NCBI GenBank assembly: GCA_963774895.1
Contig: CAVZGN010000001.1
Location: 1-64,000 of the forward strand
Reading direction: 5' to 3'
Source: REEB76 sp963774895
GTDB lineage: Bacteria > Pseudomonadota > Gammaproteobacteria > Natronospirales > REEB76
Length of the DNA: 64,000 bases
Shown here: piece after piece, positions 9,253 to 17,068 of the stretch
Numbering within the stretch: the stretch's first letter is position 1
Layout of the letters: the number at the start of each line of letters is the position of its first letter
Position numbers and translations under genes: made by a program
The notes under the pieces: generated by a model
The model's input: the letters and a program-made list of their open reading frames with translations, nothing else
What the model was told of the DNA's origin: nothing
Database searches by the model: none

Positions 9253-9666
9253 TTAGTGCAAACGGCCCTGTGGTTTTTCCATCGGGGGCTGGACGGCTAT
9301 GGGCGAGGCGTGATGTAGGATCATCCGCCAGCCATCCTGGGTGAGCTGGTAGATGTTGGTGGCCACCATCGGCTGGCGTTCGGCGCTTTCCCCGGGCACG
9401 CTGATGTATTCGTTGAGCACATGCACCGCCAACAGGGCGTCCTGGGTGCGGCTGACTTCCGCCAAGCGGAAACGCAGGCTGGTGCCGCCGCGGAACATGT
9501 CGGCCCAGGCGGCGCGCACCGCTTGATGGCCGGTGACTTTCGGCCCGACAGGATGCACGCAGATGACCGCATCGCTCGCCAACCATACCTTCATCATGGC
9601 CTCCACATTGATATTGGCGAAGGCCGTGTAAAATGCGGTTTCAGCTTCGTCAGGAGTGGCGAACAT
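9253..9666 (-). CDS. NTF2-like/SnoaL-like domain protein
   Basis: A 137-residue single-domain protein with the cone-shaped NTF2-like pattern: a helical start (DEAETAFYTAFANINVEAMMKVWLASDAVICVHP), GH..V..AW..MF, and three beta strands ending in DGWRMILHHASP. Such proteins include DUF4440/SnoaL-like enzymes and small-molecule binders, and no catalytic residues can be assigned with certainty. It is divergent from the Rieske gene. The function is unknown. Confidence 0.7.
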   Translation of the reverse strand: MFATPDEAETAFYTAFANINVEAMMKVWLASDAVICVHPVGPKVTGHQAVRAAWADMFRGGTSLRFRLAEVSRTQDALLAVHVLNEYISVPGESAERQPMVATNIYQLTQDGWRMILHHASPIAVQPPMEKPQGRLH

Positions 9667-9743
9667 AAGGTGACCATACAGACTGGAGCGTTGACGATAA
9701 AAGAAAAACCTGAAGCATGCAAAGTGTCCCGCCAGAAGTAAAT

Positions 9744-10100
9744 ATGCCGGAAAGACTGCGCCACGTCATCTGCCCACTGGCGGATATCCCTGATCCTGGA
9801 GCTCTTGGTTTTTCGCCCCCGGGCGCGCATTTTCCCGATGAATGGTTCCTGGTACGCCGTGGTGAATCAGTGCATGCGTATCACAATGTGTGCCCGCACG
9901 CCGGCAACTTCCTCAACTGGAAAGCCGATGCCTTCCTGACGCGGGACAAGACGCTGATCATGTGTTCCGCGCATGGCGCGTTGTTCGATCCAGTCACAGG
10001 CGCATGCGTGGCCGGCCCATGTCCGGGACGCACGTTGCAGCGGCTTCCGATTACAGTGGAAGAGAATATGGTGGTGGCGTACTTCAACCGCGAGGCGTGA
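9744..10100 (+). CDS. Rieske [2Fe-2S] domain protein
   Basis: A small soluble Rieske ferredoxin-like protein. Cluster ligands are visible as C-P-H in VCPHAGNFLNW and C-x2-H in MCSAHGALFDP, followed by the GACVAGPCPGR turn. This spacing is the dioxygenase-ferredoxin/NirD type rather than the bc1 type. There is no membrane anchor. The start at 9744 (MPERLRHVICPL) fits the domain boundary; an in-frame ATG at 9717 would add nine residues. Its partner oxidoreductase is not obvious nearby. Confidence 0.83.
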   Translation: MPERLRHVICPLADIPDPGALGFSPPGAHFPDEWFLVRRGESVHAYHNVCPHAGNFLNWKADAFLTRDKTLIMCSAHGALFDPVTGACVAGPCPGRTLQRLPITVEENMVVAYFNREA

Positions 10101-10122
10101 TCGGTTTCAGGTTCTTGCGGGG

Positions 10123-10416
10123 TTACCGATCCAAGTGATCGAGAGGATTCGCCCACAACTCATGGCGCTCCTCGTCCAGATCCACGCCGTAGTCCTCGCG
10201 CTCGATGTCCAGCGAGCCGGACCAGTCTTCCGGCGGATCCACCGGCTTGGCCTGCAGTTCATCCCAGGCATCCATGTCCAGTTCTTCCAGCGTGCCATCG
10301 AAGTATTGCACGCCGATGGTGCCATCCTCGTCATCCACAGCCACGACTTCAAAAGTGACGCCCTGTAAATCGGCGTACCATTCCCCGACTGCAGGTTTTA
10401 GCGGCTCAGGTTCCAT
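10123..10416 (-). CDS. Small acidic hypothetical protein
   Basis: About 97 residues, very acidic, with a compact N-terminal beta part (VGEWYADLQGVTFEVVAVDDEDGTIGVQYFDGTLEELDMDAW) and an Asp/Glu-rich tail. It resembles a conserved gammaproteobacterial small protein family (DUF6763-like) from memory only. A longer frame reaches to 10461, but the start MEPEPLKPAVGEWY fits the conserved part. No function can be assigned. Confidence 0.65.
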   Translation of the reverse strand: MEPEPLKPAVGEWYADLQGVTFEVVAVDDEDGTIGVQYFDGTLEELDMDAWDELQAKPVDPPEDWSGSLDIEREDYGVDLDEERHELWANPLDHLDR

Positions 10417-10616
10417 AACAGTTTGACGATACACTCCATTCCGAATATTGCTACCATGCAAACTTATCGCTGCAAGTGCCTATGTTATAGAACCAGTGAT
10501 GCTGTAAAGCAATAGGGGATTTGTGATACATAGGCGCATTGATTACCAGCATCTTGCAGCATTTAAGAACGAGTCCAGATTGAATGTGTAGTCGTGTGTA
10601 ATCACTGATTATTTAT

Positions 10617-11261
10617 TTGGTGGCACTGCAAGTAATGCTGGAAAGATTCGTCAACATGTTCATCGTGCTGTTCGTGGTGGTGGATCCCATCGGCGTGATC
10701 CCCATGTTCGGCGCACTCACGCGCGGCGCCAGCCTCGTCCACCGGCGGCGCATGGCCTTCAAGGGCACGCTGCTTGCGGCCGTCATTCTGCTGTTATTCG
10801 CTTTCATCGGTGACTGGCTGCTCAGGGCCCTGGGTATTTCCATCCCGGCCTTCAAGATCGCCGGCGGTGTGCTGTTGTTCCTGATCGCCATCGACATGGT
10901 GTTCGCGCGCCAGTCCGGTGGCCGCTCCGCCACTACCAAGGAAGAACAGGAAGCGCGCTACAAGGAGGACATCTCGGTGTTCCCGCTGGCTTTTCCCCTG
11001 ATCGCCGGCCCCGGGGCCCTGGCGACCATCCTGCTGATGGTGAGCGAGGCACGCGGGGAGCCAGTGTATTTTGTCGGCATGCTGGTGGTGTTGCTGCTGG
11101 TGCTGGCGGTCACCTTGGCATGCCTGCTGCTGGCCGGGTGTTTGATGAAGCTGCTGGGTGAAACCGGCGCCAATGTGGTGGGGCGTCTGCTGGGCGTGAT
11201 CCTAGCGGCGCTGGCGGTGCAGTTTGTGATCGATGGCGTGCGCGCGGGATTATTGAGCTAG
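10617..11261 (+). CDS. MarC family membrane protein
   Basis: About 210 residues with six hydrophobic helices in two repeats. The N-terminal FVVVDPIGVIPMFGALT and the matching internal FPLAFPLIAGPGALATIL are the MarC (UPF0056) repeat signatures. It is an inner-membrane protein whose transport substrate is not established. The start is uncertain: the frame opens at TTG 10617, GTG follows at 10620 and ATG at 10635, none with a strong ribosome site; the domain fits all three. Confidence 0.83.
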   Translation: MVALQVMLERFVNMFIVLFVVVDPIGVIPMFGALTRGASLVHRRRMAFKGTLLAAVILLLFAFIGDWLLRALGISIPAFKIAGGVLLFLIAIDMVFARQSGGRSATTKEEQEARYKEDISVFPLAFPLIAGPGALATILLMVSEARGEPVYFVGMLVVLLLVLAVTLACLLLAGCLMKLLGETGANVVGRLLGVILAALAVQFVIDGVRAGLLS

Positions 11262-11299
11262 GTGAACCATACCGGACACCTGCATTAGTCAAGACATGA

Positions 11300-12328
11300 T
11301 TATTGTGATTGGGCTGTGCCGCTTGGAAGTTGCGCCGGATCACCACCCGACTTGAGGTAATCCGCCAGTTGCGAGTACTGCTGGGCAGCGCTCGTATCGC
11401 CGAGCGTGGTCTCGGTGTGCACCAGGTTTTCCAGATCATTAATCGAATGTGTGCGGTCATTCATGGAGAGCCGCACGTCGAGCGCGCGCTGCAGTTGCTG
11501 GCGGGCAGTAGCCCAGTCTTGCTGCCGCATCGAAAGTCCGGCCCATTCTTCCAGAGTCGCGGCGATGCCCGGGCGGTAATAACTGCCGCGATAGGTATCC
11601 AGAGCCTGCACATACAAAGCGACTGCTTTCTGGCTATCGCCATGGGCCTGTGCCGCCAGTGCCTGAAGCCGCTGGTAACGCGCCTGGCTGAGCGCATCGG
11701 GGGTGCTGCCGAGCGCTGTGCCCAGCTTCACCAGCCAGGCGGTAGCATCGGCTGATTTGAGATCATAGGCCGTCTGGGTGCGTGCGAACAACGCGGCCCG
11801 GCGGATGTCGGCGGGCGTGTATCGATCATTCAGCAAAGCATCCAGTCGCTCGGCCGCCAACTGATTGTCACCGGCCTGCATGTCGGTGTAGGCATTCAAC
11901 AATGTTATGTGCGCTTCGAAACCGGAGTGATTTCCATCAGCGACGATCGGGTCGGCTTCGCTAAGATACACACGCGCCGCCGCAGATTCACCCTGACCCA
12001 GGGCGCTGTCAGCCAGATCCACGAGCGCATCCAGCTGGCCGGCACGATCATCCACGCTGAGATATTGAGCGAGCGCCCGCGAGAAATAATTGCGTGCTTC
12101 CGAATAATTATCATCCTGGTAAGCGCGCATGCCTAATGCCATGTTGGCATTGCTGTTCACCACCACCGCCGGTTGCCGCGCCGGCCGGCTGCCGCAACTG
12201 GTAAGCAGCACTGCCACTAACACGCCAATGAAAATAGGCAGGTAGGAGCGGCCGTCTCGGCCGCGATTTCGGATAGATCGCGGCGGTGACCGCCGCTCCC
12301 ACAATTGAACGGGGCGACTGTCAGTCAT
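11300..12328 (-). CDS. TPR-type lipoprotein of the Mla-like operon
   Basis: A probable lipoprotein with lipobox LLTSC after a hydrophobic segment, followed by five or more TPR-like helical pairs (for example AYQDDNYSEARNYFSRALAQY). It is the last gene of the mlaE-mlaF-mlaD-like operon; its ATG overlaps the mlaD-like stop by 8 nt, so translation is coupled. It plausibly assembles with the periplasmic transporter, but this is inference from position. Odd: the codons for about residues 8-29 (WERRSPPRS...GRSYL) are made by an inserted GC-rich palindromic repeat at 12242-12303, which supplies the positive charge before the signal helix. Confidence 0.78.
   Translation of the reverse strand: MTDSRPVQLWERRSPPRSIRNRGRDGRSYLPIFIGVLVAVLLTSCGSRPARQPAVVVNSNANMALGMRAYQDDNYSEARNYFSRALAQYLSVDDRAGQLDALVDLADSALGQGESAAARVYLSEADPIVADGNHSGFEAHITLLNAYTDMQAGDNQLAAERLDALLNDRYTPADIRRAALFARTQTAYDLKSADATAWLVKLGTALGSTPDALSQARYQRLQALAAQAHGDSQKAVALYVQALDTYRGSYYRPGIAATLEEWAGLSMRQQDWATARQQLQRALDVRLSMNDRTHSINDLENLVHTETTLGDTSAAQQYSQLADYLKSGGDPAQLPSGTAQSQ
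12242..12303. repeat. REP-like palindromic repeat inside a lipoprotein gene
   Basis: Read on the minus strand it begins TGTGGGAGCGGCGG, has two GC-rich inverted pairs (GCGGCGGTCACCGCCGC and GCGGCCGAGACGGCCGC) and ends in CCGCTCCTACC. This is the interspersed REP-like layout common between genes in Gammaproteobacteria. A related shorter copy with the same TGTGGGAGCG seed lies at 21269-21300. Here it lies within an open reading frame without interrupting it. Confidence 0.65.
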
Positions 12329-13331
12329 TGGGAGGATGCACCGGTGTGACTACGGTGCTGCTTGGCTTGGGAACGGAGGATGAGATCGGCCAGGTGTTCT
12401 GGATGGCTTGCAGGGCCTGGTCGGTGTTGTCAAGGATCTGGCGGGTACGCATCACCATATCCGGCAGCGCCTGCAACTGGTAGTTCACCGTGCCGATGGT
12501 GGTATTCAGCTGGGTGACCAGTTTGCGGCTCTGGGCGATCAGCACCGGCAGATCGGCGGATGCCGCATTAGCGTTGCTGAGCAGGGGTTGGATGGTCTTG
12601 AGGCTGGTCTGGGTCGCATTCAATGTTCCCGCCAGAGCCTGCACCGCATCGGTCATATTGTCGGCGGTCTTGCGGTCGTACAGCAGTTTGCCGGCGGCGC
12701 CCTGGCCGGACGCCAGCTGGCTGCTGATGGCGTTGAGGTTGGCGCTCACCACCGCCAGGTTATGTACCACCTGGCCTATTTCCCTGGGGTTTATCTCACT
12801 GCTGACCGCATCGAACTTCGCCAGGGTATCCTTCACGTCATCCAGCACCGGCGCCACCTGCGCCATGATCTGATCCACCGACAACGGTTCCTTCAGCGGG
12901 ATGGTGGCGCCGTCCGGCATCAGCGGCTGATCGGGCGAGCCGGCCGTGATCTCGATGGCGGCGTTTCCCAGCAGCGAGAGCTTGCTCATGCTCGCGCGCG
13001 AATCCGCACGGATGAGTTTGTGATTCTTTTCCAGGATCCTGAGGGTGATCTCGATGCGGTTGTCTGGCGTGATGTTGATACTGCTGACCGAGCCGACGAA
13101 CAGCCCGGAAGCCGTCACCGGCGTGCCGATGCTGACGCCCTGGGCGTTATGCAGATAGGCATGCAGGGTGAATTTGCGCGCGAAGTAGCGCGCGGTCTGC
13201 TGGTTGAACGCCAATGCGGCGAACACCAGCGCAATGGCCAGCAGCACGAATGCGCCGGTCATACGTTCACGCGTCGTATACGACAGACTATGGATGTAGT
13301 GGGTGTGCTTGTGGGTTGGTTTTTCAGCCAT
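12321..13331 (-). CDS. mlaD: MlaD-like MCE-domain phospholipid-binding protein
   Basis: Periplasmic-facing substrate-binding component of an MCE/Mla lipid transporter. An N-terminal membrane anchor is at about residues 24-43. It is followed by an MCE domain (LHAYLHNAQGVSIGTPVTASGLFVGSVSSI and LSLLGNAAIEIT), then a long helical/coiled region (about 155-310) that in this family builds a hexameric tunnel. The length of 336 residues is longer than the minimal E. coli MlaD (183) and more like MlaD proteins with helical extensions. It sits between the ATPase and lipoprotein genes of the same operon. Confidence 0.85.
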   Translation of the reverse strand: MAEKPTHKHTHYIHSLSYTTRERMTGAFVLLAIALVFAALAFNQQTARYFARKFTLHAYLHNAQGVSIGTPVTASGLFVGSVSSINITPDNRIEITLRILEKNHKLIRADSRASMSKLSLLGNAAIEITAGSPDQPLMPDGATIPLKEPLSVDQIMAQVAPVLDDVKDTLAKFDAVSSEINPREIGQVVHNLAVVSANLNAISSQLASGQGAAGKLLYDRKTADNMTDAVQALAGTLNATQTSLKTIQPLLSNANAASADLPVLIAQSRKLVTQLNTTIGTVNYQLQALPDMVMRTRQILDNTDQALQAIQNTWPISSSVPKPSSTVVTPVHPPND

Positions 13332-13344
13332 CTGTCATCGCCCC

Positions 13345-14088
13345 CTATGCCGCAGCGTCCAGGAAAGCGCGTACCTCAGGCGACTTCGAGGCCGCAAATA
13401 CCTGCCAGCTATCGAAGGTCCACGCGCACTGTTGCTGTATGAACAAAATCCGGTCAGCGAAACGTTTCACGAAACCCAGATTGTGCGTGGCCACCAGCAG
13501 AGTCATGTTGCGTTCCTGAACGAGGCGCCGGTAGAGCTCTGCTTCACTGCGGCGGCTGGCATCATCGGTCATATAGAACGGTTCATCCAGGTACATCAGT
13601 TGTGGCGCAAGCATGAGACAGCGGCCGATAGCAAGCAAGAGACGCTGGTGCTGGCTCAGGAACGCGGGCAAGCTGTGGGTATCGCCGGCATATCCCAGGA
13701 AATCCAGTGTTTCGTTAGCCTGGGCACGCACCTGCTCGGTGGTGCCGGCGCGGTGATAAAGCGCCGGCAGCATGAGGTTGGTAAGTCCATCGACCACTGA
13801 CAACAACGGCGCACCCATTGCCACGAAGGCGGCGCGGCAGCGCAACCGTCGCCAAGCGGGGGCGTCGAGCGCGGTGGCGTCCTCGCCGAGGATGCTCAGG
13901 CGGCCCGACGCCGGCGGGTCCACGGCCGCCAGCGTCCGCAGCCAGGTGGTCTTACCGGCGCCTGCGGGCCCCACCAGTGCCAGCATGTGTGCTGCGGGTA
14001 CCTCCAAGTTCAGGCTGCAGTCACTGGCGTTGCCGTCGCCATCAGCCACATGCAGTCCCTCAGCCAGCAGACGGGATTCAGTGTTCAT
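13345..14088 (-). CDS. mlaF: MlaF-like ABC transporter ATPase
   Basis: ATP-binding subunit that should power the MlaE-like permease. Walker A is GPAGAGKTT, Walker B LMYLDEPF, and the switch His occurs in LVATHNLGF. The signature loop, usually LSGGQ, reads FLSQHQRLLLAIGR: the two glycines are replaced, so ATPase cycling may differ. The start at 14088 (MNTESRLLAEGLHV) overlaps the mlaE-like stop by 11 nt, and the longer frame would run into mlaE. About 247 residues, typical. Confidence 0.82.
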   Translation of the reverse strand: MNTESRLLAEGLHVADGDGNASDCSLNLEVPAAHMLALVGPAGAGKTTWLRTLAAVDPPASGRLSILGEDATALDAPAWRRLRCRAAFVAMGAPLLSVVDGLTNLMLPALYHRAGTTEQVRAQANETLDFLGYAGDTHSLPAFLSQHQRLLLAIGRCLMLAPQLMYLDEPFYMTDDASRRSEAELYRRLVQERNMTLLVATHNLGFVKRFADRILFIQQQCAWTFDSWQVFAASKSPEVRAFLDAAA

Positions 14089-14893
14089 TGGTGATGATGG
14101 CCAGTAAACCATCCACCAGGAACACCAGAACCAGGCTGGTGACGATGGCGCGCTGTGTCTGCTGCGGCAGTTCGGTGGGTGAGGTATGTACACGCAAACC
14201 ATGGAAGCATGCAGTCCCGGCAATGATCATGCCAAACAGCAAATTTTTAAGTACGAATATCAGGATCTGTGCTGGTTTCAGTACCGCGAGCAGACGTGTT
14301 ACTTCATGGCCGTACTGGGTGGAGAATATCAGGCCCGAGAGCAGCACGCCGCCGAACAGGGCGATGGCGGCGAAATAGATGGCCAGCGTGAGTTGCGAGA
14401 TGGCCGCGCCCAGAATGCGTGGCGCGACAAAGAAATGATTGATGTTGATGCCCAGCAGCATCAGTCCCTCCACTTCGCCGCGCACCTGCATGAGACCCAT
14501 ATCCACGGTGATGGCGGAACCGGAGCGGCCGATGAGCACGATGGCCGTCAACAGTGGCGAGAGTTCCGTACCAATGATATTGGTAAGCAGCAGCTCCACA
14601 TCGCGTTCGCTGCCGAATGCCTGGCCGAGATCCAGTATCTGCGAAGTCATGGAGATGCCCACCGCCAGCGCCAGCAGCGTGACCACCGGCAGCGCGTCCA
14701 CGCCGGTGAAGATGATCTGGGTGACCAAGGTGTCTATGTTGGCGCGGTTGAAGTAACCGCGCTGATCGCCGCGTTCGCGCACCGCGCTGAAGATGAAGCT
14801 GGTGAGGTCCAGAAGGTAGGCGCCAAGCCGGAGAGAGCGTCTCCCGGTCCAACCGAATAGCGTGGATACCACACTGTTTTCCGCGTCCGCCAT
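14078..14893 (-). CDS. mlaE: MlaE-like ABC transporter permease
   Basis: A 271-residue integral membrane protein. Conserved MlaE blocks are present: QIIFTGVDALPVVTLLALAVG, TELSPLLTAIVLIGRSGSAI and EVEGLMLLGININHFFVAPR, with five to six hydrophobic helices. It moves lipids with the MlaF-like ATPase and MlaD-like partner encoded directly downstream. It is the first gene of the operon; the upstream gap to trmB is 57 bp. Confidence 0.9.
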   Translation of the reverse strand: MADAENSVVSTLFGWTGRRSLRLGAYLLDLTSFIFSAVRERGDQRGYFNRANIDTLVTQIIFTGVDALPVVTLLALAVGISMTSQILDLGQAFGSERDVELLLTNIIGTELSPLLTAIVLIGRSGSAITVDMGLMQVRGEVEGLMLLGININHFFVAPRILGAAISQLTLAIYFAAIALFGGVLLSGLIFSTQYGHEVTRLLAVLKPAQILIFVLKNLLFGMIIAGTACFHGLRVHTSPTELPQQTQRAIVTSLVLVFLVDGLLAIITNEH

Positions 14894-14950
14894 ACGCGCT
14901 TCTCCCTGATGACAGCCTAGAAGAACCCCGGGCCGCCTGCAATGGCAGGA

Positions 14951-15577
14951 TCAGCTCCGCCTGAACGCCAGTTCGCGCACCGTATGTCCCAGGTGAAGGC
15001 CACGCTTCTCGAACTTGGTGAGTGACCGTGTCTGCGCCGCAGGCATGCTACCGATGGCCGTGGTGTGCATGAAATCCGCACAGCCGGACAACACCGCCGA
15101 GATCTGCTCGGCGTATTCCGGCCAATCAGTGGCGGCACGAAACAGGCCACCGCTCCTGAGTTTGCCTGCCAGCAGCGCCACGAACTCCGGTTGCACCAGG
15201 CGACGCTTGTGGTGACGTTTTTTCGGCCAGGGATCCGGAAAATACAGCAGCACGCAATCGAGACTGGAGTCGGGTACGCAGCATCTGAGTACCTCGGGTG
15301 CATCGGCGCAGATCATGCGCACATTGGTCAGCTGTAGGTCCGCTAGCCGCTTGAGCAGATACCCAACACCGGGACGATGCACTTCGATGCCGATGAAATC
15401 CTCATCCTGATGTGTATGCGCCAATGTCAGCAGGTTTTCGCCATTGCCGAAACCGATTTCCAAAGTGCGCCGGGCATCGCGTCCGAACAGCCGGACGAAA
15501 TCCCAGGGTGCCGGCGCTGTGTGCAAACCATAACGGGGCAGTAAGGTCTCCAGGGCACGGCGTTGCGCCGGCGTCAT
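14951..15577 (-). CDS. trmB: tRNA (guanine-N7-)-methyltransferase
   Basis: Methylates G46 of tRNAs with S-adenosylmethionine. The SAM-binding motif LEIGFGNGENL, the D-x2-E-V region IGIEVHRPGVG and the signature LYFPDPWPKKRHHKRRLVQ are intact. Odd: the family's conserved N-terminal block (RRIRSFVRREGR before MTPAQ) is encoded immediately upstream in the same frame, but no ATG, GTG or TTG lies between the preceding in-frame stop and the ATG at 15577. Either a rare start codon is used near 15640 or the start has been lost. It follows thiG closely on the same strand. Confidence 0.88.
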   Translation of the reverse strand: MTPAQRRALETLLPRYGLHTAPAPWDFVRLFGRDARRTLEIGFGNGENLLTLAHTHQDEDFIGIEVHRPGVGYLLKRLADLQLTNVRMICADAPEVLRCCVPDSSLDCVLLYFPDPWPKKRHHKRRLVQPEFVALLAGKLRSGGLFRAATDWPEYAEQISAVLSGCADFMHTTAIGSMPAAQTRSLTKFEKRGLHLGHTVRELAFRRS

Positions 15578-15639
15578 GCGACCCTCACGGCGTACGAAAC
15601 TGCGAATCCGGCGTGGCTCCGGTGGGGTGGCTGGACTGA

Positions 15640-16449
15640 TCAGAAGAACAATCCGTCCAGCGGCGAGGAGGCGGAGGCGAAGCGCTTGCGCGGGATGCGG
15701 CCGGCCAGATAGGCCTCACGACCAGCGGCCACGGCTTTCTGCATGGCCGCGGCCATGAGCACCGGATTTTTGGCGTGTGCCACGGCGGTGTTCATGAGCA
15801 CGCCGTCACAGCCGAGTTCCATGGCGATGGCGGCGTCCGAGGCAGTGCCCACGCCGGCGTCCACCAGGATCGGCACGCCGGAGTTTTCGACGATGCTCAG
15901 GATGTTGTAGGGATTGCGGATGCCGAGACCGGAACCGATGGGCGCACCCAGGGGCATAACCGCCACGCAGCCGATCTGTTCGAGCCGTTTGGCGATCAGC
16001 GGATCGTCAGTGGTATAGACCATCACCTGGAAATCTTCTTTGATAAGGATTTCCGCAGCTTTCAAAGTTTCGGTGACGTTGGGATACAGGGTTTTGTCAT
16101 CGCCCAGCACTTCCAGTTTCACCAGCTGGTGCCCATCGAGCAATTCCCGCGCCAAGCGGCAGGTGCGCACCGCCTCCTCGGCGTTGTAACAGCCGGCGGT
16201 GTTGGGGAGAATGGTGTAGCGCTCCGGCGGCAGCACCTCAAGCAGGTTCGGTTCGTCCTTCTTTTGGCCGATGTTGGTGCGGCGGATGGCGACCGTGACG
16301 ATCTGCGCGCCGCTGGCTTCCACCGCGCGCCGGGTCTCGTCCAAATCTTTGTATTTACCGGTGCCGATCAGCAGGCGCGAGTGATAAGTCTTGCCGGCGA
16401 TGCTGAACGCATCGCTGGATTGCTCAGTGTGTTTAACGGCGATGTTCAT
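15640..16449 (-). CDS. thiG: Thiazole synthase
   Basis: Forms the thiazole ring of thiamine from deoxyxylulose phosphate, dehydroglycine and ThiS-thiocarboxylate. The TIM-barrel protein shows RLLIGTGKYKD, the imine-forming lysine in HQLVKLEVLGD, PLGAPIGSGLGIRNP and VDAGVGTASDAAIAMELGCDGVLMNTAVA. 269 residues, including a short N-terminal extension. It is encoded just after thiS on the same strand, as expected for one thiamine operon. Confidence 0.95.
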   Translation of the reverse strand: MNIAVKHTEQSSDAFSIAGKTYHSRLLIGTGKYKDLDETRRAVEASGAQIVTVAIRRTNIGQKKDEPNLLEVLPPERYTILPNTAGCYNAEEAVRTCRLARELLDGHQLVKLEVLGDDKTLYPNVTETLKAAEILIKEDFQVMVYTTDDPLIAKRLEQIGCVAVMPLGAPIGSGLGIRNPYNILSIVENSGVPILVDAGVGTASDAAIAMELGCDGVLMNTAVAHAKNPVLMAAAMQKAVAAGREAYLAGRIPRKRFASASSPLDGLFF

Positions 16450-16550
16450 GGATCAGACTTCCTTACCCGTAAAAACTTCCCGGGTGCTTGGATCGGCACG
16501 TCGTTTGGCCGGATCGAAATACCAGCGGCATTCCCGTGTGTGCACTGGCG

Positions 16551-16751
16551 TTACCCACCGCCGATGGCGTGCACCACCTCGACCTTGTCGCCCGTCTTGA
16601 AACGAAAGCCGCCATGGGTGCTGCGTGGCACGATCTCGCCATTCACTTCCAGCGCGATGCGCTTATCGGCGAGTTCCAGCCGCTGGATCAGATCCCGGGC
16701 GGTGAGTGTTTCGGGAACCTCGGTCGGCTTGCCATTCACGAAGATCTGCAT
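16551..16751 (-). CDS. thiS: Sulfur carrier protein ThiS
   Basis: A 66-residue ubiquitin-like sulfur carrier whose C-terminal Gly-Gly is adenylated and thiocarboxylated to donate sulfur to ThiG. The sequence begins MQIFVNGKPTEVPETLTARDL, contains RIALEVNGEIVPRS and ends IGGG, the required tail. It is upstream of thiG with about 100 bp between them. Confidence 0.93.
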   Translation of the reverse strand: MQIFVNGKPTEVPETLTARDLIQRLELADKRIALEVNGEIVPRSTHGGFRFKTGDKVEVVHAIGGG

Positions 16752-16812
16752 GTGCGATTGCTTGGCTAGAGACAGGCAATTTTACCGCAGTCTTGCCGCA
16801 GTCGCCGGGCGT

Positions 16813-16840
16813 TTGACAGGCAAGGGGCGGCCGCTAGAAT
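16813..16840 (+). promoter_or_regulatory. Sigma-70 promoter of tRNA-Gly
   Basis: Perfect TTGACA at 16813-16818, a 16-bp spacer and TAGAAT at 16835-16840; predicted transcription start about 7 bp further, only a few bases before the tRNA. Confidence 0.75.
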
Positions 16841-16850
16841 GGCAGCGTCT

Positions 16851-16924
16851 GCGGGTGTAGTTCAATGGTAGAACTGCAGCTTCCCAAGCTGCTAACGTGG
16901 GTTCGATTCCCATCACCCGCTCCA
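16851..16924 (+). tRNA. glyU: tRNA-Gly (anticodon CCC)
   Basis: 74 nt with encoded CCA. Acceptor stem GCGGGTG pairs with CACCCGC, the anticodon stem GCAGC/GCTGC frames loop TTCCCAA, and the T-arm GTGGG-TTCGATT-CCCAT is canonical. It has its own strong promoter and stands alone. Confidence 0.97.
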
Positions 16925-17068
16925 GTTTCCAACCACAAAATCTGTATAACCCCGCACCCGGAAACCACGGACACTGGCGGGTGGTGACTTCGCTGCCGGG
17001 GCAGTTCAAACTGGGGGCTGGCCGGACATTACCCCGCCAATCTTGAGTCACCGACAACAGGTGTTGCC

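Noticed and set aside
12408..13442. Long plus-strand open frame (344 codons)
   Set aside because: Entirely antisense to the mlaD-like gene; His/Arg/Gly-rich composition typical of a GC-rich shadow frame.
15775..16860. Plus-strand open frame of 361 codons
   Set aside because: Antisense to thiG and thiS and running up to the tRNA-Gly gene; no conserved motifs.
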